From positions 433,501 to 497,500 of the forward strand of contig JBAIZL010000058.1 in NCBI GenBank assembly GCA_036971475.1: a stretch of DNA of 64,000 bases, read 5' to 3'. The DNA comes from Prosapia bicincta. Taxonomy: Eukaryota; Arthropoda; Insecta; Hemiptera; Cercopidae. The notes under the pieces are model-generated. The model had not been told where the DNA came from. It saw only the letters and a list, made by a program, of their open reading frames with translations, and ran no database searches. A program made the translations under genes and the position numbers. Every line of letters starts with the position of its first letter. Position 1 is the first letter of the stretch. Shown here piece by piece: positions 43,601 to 55,400 of the stretch.

Positions 43601-46600
43601 ATCATAGTACATAGACAAAAATTATTCATGTACAGACAAATGCAAGGAGGTAACAAGAAAACAATGACTAGCATAGTATATAGACATAGATTATTCATGT
43701 AACGACAAATGTAAGGAGGTAACAAGAAAACGATGAGTATCATAGTACATAGACAAAGATTATTCATGTACAGACAAATGCAATGAGGTAACAAGAAAAC
43801 AATGACTAGCATAGTATATAGACAAAGGTTATTCATGTAACGACAAATGCAAGGAGGTAACAAGAAAACGATGAGTATCATGGTACATAGACAAAGATTA
43901 TTCATGTAACGACAAATGCAAGGAGGTAACAAGAAAACCATGACTATCATATGGACTTGGAGCATAAACATGATGAGGAAGTGACCCAGGAATTAGCAGC
44001 CAAATATAGGAGAAAAGACTTCATAAACTTGTAATGTTTAAATCATATAAGTTCTCAGTTTATAGTTTGGCAAAAGCAGGCAAAGGCCTAGACTTCTTGT
44101 GAAATGATTTTATTACCTTGCAGACTTTAAATTTGTCTTCAATACAACTTTTATTGTGTTCCTGATATCAACAGTGTTTATTAAATTTTATTCATATTTT
44201 ATTAAGATCTTTAAAGTTTTAATTTTAAAAAACTACAGAAATTATAAATGGTGCTAGTAATGAAAGAAAAAAATCCCTTTAAATACACATATATAACACC
44301 TAATGCCTTTAGGGCCTTACATACTGAGAGGAAGTTGTGAAAAGCCTAACATTTTTTCTTTTAACAACCTGAAAGGCCTGATGAATGATGGAATATTACA
44401 TGCAGAAAAATGAAAATATTTTCCTCCAAGTCCTTACTTTTCAAGGTAGAACTCACACAAACTTGATCTCTGTTGACAGGTTTGGTCAGTTACATAATAA
44501 ATTATTTGATTTTATGAAACTGGAAACGGTAATCTATAAATAATTATACAGGATCAATTTGTGAATAATCTGAAAAGATTTAAAGATTCATAAGCCATGT
44601 GTCAAAATTTAAAAGCAATTCCTACTCAACTTACAGAAACTGACCAAGGAACACTTTTCTCGTTAGCAAGTGTCTGGGCAAGGAGACTTCGGAAGCCATG
44701 GGGGTCTTCTACGTAAGACAAACAGCCTACGTGCTGTTTAACGCCTACACTGCTTGTCAATAAATTTCTGTAAGAATCCAATATTTATTAATAACAATAT
44801 AAAAAAATAAATAATAAAATTTATGTAACTAAATTAAAATATTTATTACTATTTTCAAAGACAACCACAAATCTAATTATGCTGAAAAGTAGATTTGTAA
44901 ATTCCTAGTTACAGATGTTATACAAATTTATCCTACATTAATCCTTTAACTGTTAAGGGTCTAACCTCTATAGGGGCCAGGTGATTTTTCCAGTGTTTGT
45001 AATAATCTAATTTCTACATATATATAAAGGTGAACAAGGGAACAAAAGGCATAAATAAAAAATGCATAAAGACATATACGACGTATGTTCAAAAAATACG
45101 CGGACTGTTTGAATATCGCGGCTCAAGAGTTTCAGGAGAATCCGCATGGTGTCTCCTTCAAAGTACTCTCCTCCCCAATGCACACACTTATCCCAACGGT
45201 GTTTCCACTTGTTAAAACAGTCCTGGTACGCTTCTTTTCAGCTCCTTCATCGCATTTGCCTTAATCTCCGAAATCGTTTCAAATCTTCTTCCTTTGAGGG
45301 GATTTTGAGTTTTTTGAATAAGAAAATGTCACAAGGAGCAAGGTCAGGTGATTAGGGGGTAGGGAAAGAACAGTGATCGAGTGTTTGGCCAAAAACTCAC
45401 GAGTTCTGAGTGAGCTGGAGCGTTGTTCTGATGGAAAAACAAGTTATCACTTCTCCACAGTTCTGGCCTTTTGCGTCGGACGGCGTCCCTCACACGTTTC
45501 ATTTCAGTACTTCAATGTAGGTAATCTGGTTGACTGTAGAGACTTCAGGGAGGTACTCGTAGTGAACAACACCCTTAGCACCAAATAAAACTGTCAGCAT
45601 CACCTTCACATTCGACCGAACTTGGTGAGCTTTTTGGGGCCTTGGGGACGTTTGACTCACCCATTGGGATGATTGGACCTACGTTTCAATGTCGTAACCA
45701 TACACCCATGATTCATCACCAGTTATAATTCTTGACAAAAAGTTCTCATCTTCATTTGAACGATCAAGCAGTTCCCGACAAACCCGGACTCGATTGGCTT
45801 TTTCGTCATCGGTCATCAGGCACAAATTTCGCAGCGATGCGGTGCATCTTTAATTTTTTGGTCAAAATCTCGTAACAAGATCCAACTGATATCCCACACT
45901 CTTCGGAAAGCTCCCTAATGGTCAGACGTCGATTTCCGCGCACCAGGGTGTTGATTTTGTCAACGTGTGGGTCGTCAATTGACGTTGAAGGACGTCAAGG
46001 ATGCTCATCGTCATCAATCGACTGTTGAAACAATCACCACCCTTGAAACATTATGCCACTTGAAACATGCAGTACGCTTCATGGCAACATCGCCGTAGGC
46101 CGTGTTAAGCATGGCAAATGTTTCTGTTGCAGATTTACCTAGTTTTACACAAAATTTCACAGCAATTCATTGCTCCTTCAGGCTGTCCATTTTAAAATCC
46201 GACAAACGAAAAAAACACTCTTTACTAAACTGCGAGTAACTCATCAACAAATGAACATATTTTCGACTGAAATGCCGCGTTTTAATCAGCTGATTTATAC
46301 AAACCTAGCGACACCAAGTGGATTCTCCTGAAACTAACTTGAGTCTGAAATTCAAACAGTCCTCGTATTTTTTGAACAGACCTCGTACATAACGGCAGAA
46401 AGGTGAACAAAAGGAAAGGAATATGAGTAATTGTTTGGCTCCAGTGTGTGTGGATTGACGTCAATGGGCGTGGCTTCATTCCTCTATATATAGGAGCAGA
46501 GTTATCTGCGCTCTTCAACTGTTGTTGGGTTCATTTTGTCAATGCTAGATGAGATTCTAGCGAAACGTTGGAACTGCCATTTTGTGCACTTCAGAATGAA

Positions 46601-48612
46601 CGGATGTACTCCATTTAATAACTATTCATCATATTTTTTTATCCGTGAAGGAATACGTATCAGTATTATAAATCTCTATGGAAAGACTATATTCCGAAAT
46701 ATCAAGCAATATGAGAAGCTGCGTTTGAGGAAGTCTACACTCGGCTGTGACCTTTGTTTTCTGATCCGTTGTCGTAACAACAATGTCCTTCCTACTTTCA
46801 CTAAGTTGTCTCACCACACCAAAACTAGAAGAACAGAAAATATTCTTCAAAATGCCAGTAAAGCTCTGCTTAGAGAACAATTCTGTCATACTAGGAAGAA
46901 CCTTGCTACTACTGAATGGGAACTTTTCACTTTGCACATTTACCCTAGCAATGTTGTTCATCGTATCGATACTCTAGTAGCTTGGAGATCAGAAACCACT
47001 GTAAGTCTGAAAACTAAGAAACTGGTGAAGTTTGATAACCTTTCTGCTAAACCTTCTGAAATTCATCGTCAGATTCTGACTTGGTTGTGAAGAACATCTC
47101 TAGCTACAGCCTCAGTGATGCTGAAATCTCGGCCCTATGTAAAGGGTTTAACTTTGCTATTGCTCCTACCAGGCTTCCTTTAGAAGAAATAATATCTGAG
47201 GTTGAAACATCTATAGCTTACATAGATAAAAAATGAATCTGAAGAAATTTGTCAAGAGGTTACCAGTATTTTACGTACTAGCAGAATTCCTAAACCTAAT
47301 CTCAGCCCTGGAGAAAAGAGATCCCTTTTTAAACTGAAAAATAATGGAGACATTACCATATTGCCAGCTGATAAGGGTAACACAACTGTTGTTTTAAATA
47401 CTTCAGATTATATGGACAAGATGAAGGAGATCCTAAGAGATGAAAATTACAAAGTTGTTAGAACGATCCAACCACCTACTTGGAAAAAACTACCAGGCTG
47501 ATTATTAAACAAGCTCCTATCTATGAGGAAACTCAATCCAGTATAATTCCTCTGCAAAAATCTAGTAGATGTCCTAAGTTATATGGTTTACCTAAAATTC
47601 TTAAACCGGGCACTGCTATGAGACCTAGAGTGAGTGCTATTGATTCACCACTTCAGAAACTGGAGAAGTATTTGGCTAGACTTATGCAGCCATTGGTTCA
47701 GAAGGCCAATTCCTATATCAAGAACTCTGAACATTTTGTCCAAGTGCTGCAAGGAATTCAAGTTGAAGAAAGTGACATAATGGCTAGCTTGGATGTTGGG
47801 TCATTATTTCCCAGCGATCCCATTGATGAAGTGCTTCAGAGGATGTCCAGTTTTGAAGAGCTTCCTCTACATGTCTTGGATCTGGCTAGGAACTGTCTCA
47901 AAAACACTTACTTTTTGTTTAATGAACAGTTTCACAGGCAACTTAATGGTGCCTCTATGGGATCTTCTCTTTCTCCAGCTGTAGCCAATATTTTTATGAC
48001 GTTCTTTGACAAAGACGCCCTGAATAATGCTTTTCTCAGGCCTAAAGCCTGGTTTCGTTATGTGGATGACGTCTTTATGATTCGGCAACATGGTGGCACA
48101 GAACTTGATAAGTCCCTTACATACCTCAACTCTCAAATATTGTTATATGTGATTTGTAATCTATAAATCTGTGACATTAGGATATTTATACACATCTATG
48201 GTTCACTTCAGTCTTTTGTTTTTCTCTTTTTTGACTGATGAAGATATTTTAGATCGAAATATTTCAATAGTGTGTTAAGTTTTTATATGTGTTTATTTCC
48301 AAGAGATTGCAGTTTTGGACTATTGCCATTAGGTAAGTCTGTTAGTCTCCTATCTAGTCCAAAATTCCTAAATATATGTGTATATATATATATTACGTTG
48401 TCCATTAAATTACGTGTTACGTTGTCCACACGCAGATAAAAAAAAATGCGTGTAACGTCAACAAATACCAACATCACGGACCGAACATCTACACCAGAAA
48501 AATAATCAGTGATTCGACAATGGTCAAGTGACCGAAAGGTGCCTCATCACAACAAGGTAAAATTATTGCACTTAGTGGTGGATAAAAGTATTTACAATAG
48601 TAATTTATCAAC

Positions 48613-48666
<54 letters not shown>

Positions 48667-48756
48667 TCGATTTTTTGGACTAGGAGACTGACAGACTTAC
48701 CTTGGTAAGAGTCCACTCTGTACTCTTGAAATAGTCTTACCAACCAAAACTAACCT

Positions 48757-48808
<52 letters not shown>

Positions 48809-51800
48809 TAGATTTTTTGGACTAGGAGACTGACAGACTTACCTTGGTAAGAGTCCACACTGTAGTCTTGAAATAGAAAAACATAAAAGCACTTAAACAA
48901 TGATATATTTCAACCACACAGTGGTCTTTGTCAATCGAAGAGAAAACACAAAGAGAAATATGAGAGAATGAAATAAAATAGAACTATTTTATTTCATTCT
49001 CTCATATTTCTTTTTGTGTTTTCTCTTCAATTGACAAAGACCACTGTGTGGTTGAAATATATCATTGTTTAAGTGCTTTTATGTGTTTCTATTTCAAGAC
49101 TACAGAGTGGACTCTTACCAAGGTAAGTCTGTCAGTCTCCTAGTCCAAAAAATCTAAATAACCTTTACCATCCAAAACTAACCTAATTATATATATATAT
49201 ATATATTTATAGGTTACTTTTGGTTGGTAAAGATTATTTAGATTTTTTGGACTAGGAGACTGACAGACTTACCTTGGTAAGAGTCCACTCTGTAGTCTTG
49301 AAACAGAAACACATATATAAATAGAAACCAATGACAACCACACAGTGGTCTTTGTTAATCAAAGAGAAAACACAAAAAGAAATATGAGAGAATGAAAAAA
49401 ATAAATATAAGTTGTAATCACAGATTGTGCAGAGTAGAAATCAGATGTCACAGATCAAAGATATATATATTGTTTCCATGAGCATATGAGTGATTATAGT
49501 TTATATAAGTCTGTCAGGGAAAAAGAGATTGGAGACGTCTGATAAGGCTATTAAGAAAAAAAAAAAAAAAATTAATGGATTTATCTGATGTTGAGGTTAG
49601 GGAATTCTCTGGACTTGGTATATCACTGATAGTTCCCATCTTCTCAGTTCTGAGGGATTGCAATCACGGGGGAGTGATTTAATTATTTTTGTGGTATAGC
49701 AGTCATCAAAAGTTGTGATGTTGTGACTCGCAGCATGTTGAGCTGTTGGCCTATCCATATTCATAATTTTAACATCATGTCTGTGGCCATTCATTCTGAT
49801 ATTCAGACCATCCGTGGTCAGGCCTATGTACTGTACTGAGCAAAGTTTACATTGTAGCTAGTATATGACATTTTTCGATGTACAATTATGATGACCCTGT
49901 ATTTTGAAGACCATTTTTGTTGGTGTCTGAGCTATATAATTTTTTATCCTAAGTTTTCTGGCAAAGCTGAAAACATCTTTTCCTAACTTGAATTGGTCTA
50001 TTTCCTTAGCTGGTGTGAATGACAGGCCTTTAGAAATTACTTGTAGTTCATGTTCCGAGAGTGTGTGGTTGGAAATGTTGTGCACGGCAACATCCTTCCA
50101 GGCAACATCCTTCTATCAACAGCCTTCCAGAGAAGAGGATACCCAAAAAAACTCATTGAAAACCAAATTCATTCAGCACAATCCTCGGTTCACCACAAAC
50201 CACAAACAGAACAAAATAAACTGTCTTTAATAACAGACTACCATCCTGGTCTACATAAACTCAACAAGATATTGAGAGATGGCTTCAAAATTCTTCAAGC
50301 TTCCGTCCACACCAAAAATCTTTTCACCGATCCACCTCAAATTTGGTACAAGCAACCTCCCAACTTGAAAAACATCCTAGTACATCCTAAACTACCAGAC
50401 CCTGATGCAGAGAAACCACACAAACTTCCTCATGGCTCCTTCCCATGCAATAGACCTAGATGCAAGACGTGTCCAATACACCCCTCAGCAAATAGTTTCA
50501 ACAGCCAAACAACAAAAATGGTCTTCAAAATACAGGGTCATCATAATTGTACATCGAAAAATGTCATATACCAGCTACAATGTAAACTTTGCTCAGCACA
50601 GTACATAGGCCTGACCACGGATGGTCTGAATATCAGAATGAATGGCCACAGACATGATGTTAAAATTATGAATATGGATAGACCAACAGCTCAACATGCT
50701 GCGAGTCACAACATCACAACTTTTGATGACTGTTATACCACAAAAATAATTAAATCACTCCCCCCTGATTTCAATCCCTCAGAACTGAGAAGGTGGGAAC
50801 TATCATACCAGTGGTATACCAAGTCCAGAGAATCCCCTAACCTCAACATCAGATAAACCCATTCATTTTTAATGACATAATGGTTGGTGTGTTTGAGTTT
50901 TTAGGAGTTTTTAGGTACAGATATATAGACGATATATTCGTTATCTGGACACAGGGAATCTCAACACTGGAAAGTTTTTTGAAGGGCTTATCACTATGTT
51001 CCACACTTCAATTCACCTGGGAGAAATCTGCAGCAACAATCACCTTCTTGGATGTAGATGTAACAATCAGAGATGGGAATATCTATACAGGTGTCCACAT
51101 CAAACCGACGAACCATCTACAATACCTACATTTCAATAGCAACCACCCCATGAATATAAAAAGGTCCATACCATACAGTCAGGCAGTCAGGGGCAAGAGA
51201 ATTTGTTCCAACGATATAGCATTGGAAGACTTTAATAGAAAGACCTTACTAGCTTTCCAAAAAAGAGGATACCCTAAACAACTCGTTGAGAATCAAATCC
51301 GCTTGGCTCAGTCATCTGATGTACCCAGACCACCTATGGAGGACAAACTGTCTTTAGTTACAGATTACCATCCAGGCCTAACGAAGCTGAACAAAATATT
51401 AAATGATGGCTTCAAGATTCTTCAAGCTTCCGCCCACACCAAAGATCTTTTCTCAAATCCACCACATATTTGGTTCAGGCAACCGTTCAATTTAAAAAGT
51501 ATTTTAGTACATCCAAAATTACCAGATCCAAGTACTGAAAAACCGCCCAAACTTCCTCACGGCTCCTTTCTGTGCAATAGACCAAGATGCAAGACATGTC
51601 CAATACACGTCCCAACAAATAGTTTCCATAGCTTAGCAACCAATGTGGACTTCAAGATTCAGGGTCATCATACTTGTACATCCAGTAATGTAATATACCA
51701 GTTACAATGTAAATTTTGCCCGGCACAGTACATAGGCCTTACCACGGATAGTCTGAGCATCAGAATGAATGGCCACAGACATGACGTTGGAACCATGAAC

Positions 51801-52358
51801 GTAGACAGGCCAACTGCTCAACACGCTGCTAGTCACAACATCATCTCTTTCAATGATTGCTATACCACCAAAATAATTAAAGCCCTCCCCCCTGATTGCA
51901 ACTCTTCAGAATTAAGAAGATGGGAGTTATCATACCAGTGGTATACCAAATCTAGAGAGCCTCCTAACCTCAACATCAGATAAAACTCCTTTTAACTTCC
52001 CCCTTACTTCTACCATTTTTAACAGCTCCATTACCTTCCTTCTGACAGACTTTTAATATCTAGTTTCAAGTAACCAATCTTTACACGATTCACATATAAC
52101 AATTTCTACACATATCACATATAGCTCTATATCATAAACTATAAATCTGTGAATCTGTGACATTTGGATGTTTATACACATCTGTGGTTCACTTCAATCT
52201 TTTGTTTTCTCTTTCTTGACTGAAGAAGATCATGTTGATCGAAATATTTCAAATAAAAGTGTATTAAGTGTTTTATATGTGCTTATTTCCAAGAGATTGC
52301 AGTTTTGGACTATTGCCTTTAGGTAAGTCTGTCAGTCTCCTATCAAGTCCAAAAAATT

Positions 52359-52415
<57 letters not shown>

Positions 52416-55400
52416 TGATATTTCATGTAGTCCATTATTTTTCCGATGCACTGACTTTTGAAGTTATTATTATTTGTAAACAATTTTTTCCACCACTAAT
52501 TGCAATAATTTTACCTTATGTGATGAGGCACCTTTTGGTCACTTGACCATTGTCAAATCACTGAATTAATTTTCTTTATTTTTCTGGTGTGGTTGTTCGG
52601 TCCTTGATGTTAGTATTTGTTGACGTCATACATGTTTCATCATTGAGCCGCATGTATAATGTTTTTGAATAGTACGTCGTCTGCATATGTTGTCTGTAAG
52701 TTCATTAAATTAAATAGTGAGTTTAGTTCTATTGGGTTATTATTTATTTCAAGTATGGTTAGGTTATTTTCGTAATTTGTTATTTCCTGTTTATGTGATA
52801 TTAGTTGTTCTGCTACATTTGATTCTCTTGTATTTTTATTTTTGAATGCTCTGTAACGTTCTTCAAATCTTATTTTAAATGATTTGGTTATTTTCCTAGT
52901 AACTGGTAGTCGAAGGTAAACATGTTGTTTATGTCTTTTGCTTGACTTGAAACTATATAAGTATTGATTAAGTATTATTTTAGGTTTTTAATTTTGGGAT
53001 TATTCATCTGTTTCTGTCCCTAATCGTCTGTTTCCAAACACTCATATCAAAAAAAAACTAAAAATGTCTAATTATATAAAATTGTCCCCTAACTGTAAAT
53101 ACTTTTGTCTAAATCCAGAAGTCCTATAGATTGGATATTTTTAACAACATTGGGTATTTTTCCAAACAAAATTTGATGTCCTTTCCCTCTTTTTATTTAC
53201 TGAGCCTGATTTAGGAGATGTGTACAATGAATTATCAGTTGTTGCAGGTGATGTTCATGCCAGTCAAAAGTGCGAAGCCAGAAGCCAAAGGTTCAGTTGT
53301 ATACCAAGCAGAAACTATACTGAGCTTCTCATTCCAGTTGATATAAAAACTAAAGAAAGGTTGTACTGTGTTTAGAACTTCTGTCAGAGGTTTAAATTAT
53401 GGGCAATAATTATCTTTCTTGGTTTACCTGTAAATTTTGAGAGGCATAAATATCTCTTGGACAGCACAGACATATTGTCTTATACATGACACATCGGAAA
53501 ATAAACTCTCTTGAAGCAAACCATGACAACATTCCTGATGAGCTGGGCTCACAAGTGTCAATACACCCTGATAACCACCAATAATGTGTCATAACCAACT
53601 GTAAAGTTGTTTACCAACTTACAGTTGTGAATAAAAATACTTACTCCAACTGATTCCAGTTTTGATCTCTTCTAAAAGTGACTGTCCAATATCGGTCATC
53701 TTCTATTCTGACCTAAACAAAGATATAATGAATTAGTTCTTGTAATGTCAAGTATGGATATAATTTCTGGTAAACAATTTATTTCTGTTTTTACAAAGCG
53801 TCAACACAGGTCTGTTGGTTGCATTGTGAGAGTAGTTTTCTATAATTCCATAAAAATATTTACATAAAATTTTCAAAATCTGTCAAATGTTGAACTTTAT
53901 AATGAGTCGACATACTTGTTATGTAAGTGCCTCTGAAATATTTGAAATGTATGTTTTATTTTTTTTTTAATCTATATTATAAAAACAGATTAGTTATTAT
54001 CAAGGTTGGTAGTCTCTTACAGGAGGAATCTACCATACTGCACAAGCTTATTCTTCTCACCAAAATAATGAAAAAAGTTCATGTAAACATGGGTCTGGAA
54101 ATGCTTTGTTGCAGAGTTATACAGGGTCAAAGATTTTATTTGAAATTCAGTTCCCTCAGTGAAATTAACTCACACTGAAATATTTAGGGTGTTAATTGAT
54201 TATATTTATTAGATAAGTTTTATGTAAAATGAGATGACAAATCGTAGAAAAGCTGTTCCAGAACTCTATCTGCAATAGTTTAGGAGAAAACTGGGGGGAA
54301 ACAAAAAAGGTTAAGGTCGAAAACACACTTTTTTACGTTTAGACTATAATAACTCCGATAAATTGCCTATAAACAATGAAAAATGTTGAATAAAATTAGT
54401 ATCAAAGTAGTGAAGGTTATTTAGTACACAGGTTACCCCAACATTGTTGCCAGCAAGATTCCTCAATTTGAACTCCTAAGATTTCCTTGTATAGTAATTT
54501 TGGATTGCTAATAAGATTATTTTGAGAGAAATTGCCCTACATTTTATCATCGTTCCCGGCAAGCTGGCTTGAGCAACCGGGCGGGTCCACAGGTGGCGGA
54601 TAGTGGGACGGCCTACAGAAATGTAGGTTACCTGTGAATAAGGATTCCGGAAGGTTTCTGAATATGCAGGCCTGGACCAAGGCTATGGTTCAAAGGTGAG
54701 GAATTATCCCTCCTCGTCAGTCAACCGGTTGGGGGTGGTAGAAATAACTGCTCTGACTGGGGAGACTGGGGTAGTTGGGAATTAAGTCCTCACAATGCTA
54801 CTCTCACCTCCCAGGTGAACCAAGGGCAATGCGACAGTGAAGTATGGGCAGGAAACTACCCTAACGACACAGTTGTAAAAAAGAGAGTAAAGCAGGCTGT
54901 TCGCTCCATGAGCAACAGTTAATAATGTCCTGAACTTGGGGTGTGCTTCAAAGTCAGTGACTGAATACCCAATCCAAGGTGGAAGGCATCGTGCCGAAGG
55001 ATGAATGGCTGCAGGGTATAAAATGCAGTTGCACACGATCCCCTTGAGGAACCAGACAAAACCTCATTGTATGTTGTCTTGCCAGGGCAGTGGGGGCTCT
55101 GCTCTGGTCGACCGTTATTTCCCCCATACTCGTGGGACGTTAATGGACCAAGTAAGTAAAAGAATTGATTTCGAGACTGCACAGACAGCGGGAGCCAATG
55201 AGACGGAAAACCGTGAGTCTGTAGCAGATGTGTCAACGGCAACCATCACTGGGGGTGCGGGGGCAGCTGTCAAGCTGCCGACTGCAGAAACCGGTGAAGT
55301 GGCTGTAGAGTTGAGCACGCTGTCTAGTCCTGGGGCAGCTCTGCGGACCCAGGCGACTGCAAATTAAGCAGAACAATGATCAAGATCCTCCAATTGAACC

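Larger units (their letters stand above)
46425..48370 (+). mobile_element. Penelope-like retroelement, family C RT with a family F tail
   Basis: A terminal segment with TATA-like sequence and the GCTAG / CTAGC hairpin (46500-46640) leads into an N-terminal region (46536-47090), RT (47480-48136), and abruptly into a tail that also ends the 50.9-52.3 kb PLE (48140-48370). The GIY-YIG domain is missing, so a deletion or recombination joined the RT directly to the tail. In APC1 intron 44768-53644. Confidence 0.8.
50880..52360 (+). mobile_element. Penelope-like element, family B, plus copy 2 with complete 3' end
   Basis: The coding frame 50880-51983 is followed by a 3' untranslated part with a canonical hammerhead-like motif (52216-52252) and the terminal AGGTAAGTCTGTCAGTCTCC arm, ending at (TA)n (52361-52412). 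5'-truncated within the RT. In the APC1 intron, opposite in strand to the gene. Confidence 0.85.

Noticed and set aside
42130..43970. CRISPR-like array
   Set aside because: The repeat is a continuous 69-bp minisatellite without unique spacers, in a eukaryotic intron.
43348..43971. 207-codon Cys-rich membrane-like protein as a gene
   Set aside because: It is the minisatellite read in a stop-free frame; it lies in an APC1 intron and has no codon or splice support. Reported as a repeat and a finding only.
46504..46560. Classical CUGAUGA hammerhead at GCTAGATGAGATTC
   Set aside because: ATGAGA there is the loop of the GCTAG/CTAGC hairpin and not the core; the core-equivalent precedes the hairpin and has T at A6.
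53410..53598. APC1 exon in the frame GVLTLVSPAHQECCHGLLQE
   Set aside because: Looks protein-like, with a plausible TTATCAG acceptor and CAG|GTAAAC donor, but the APC1 chain already joins in frame directly from 53645 to 44767, and APC1 has no matching insert. Possibly an unrelated pseudo-exon.
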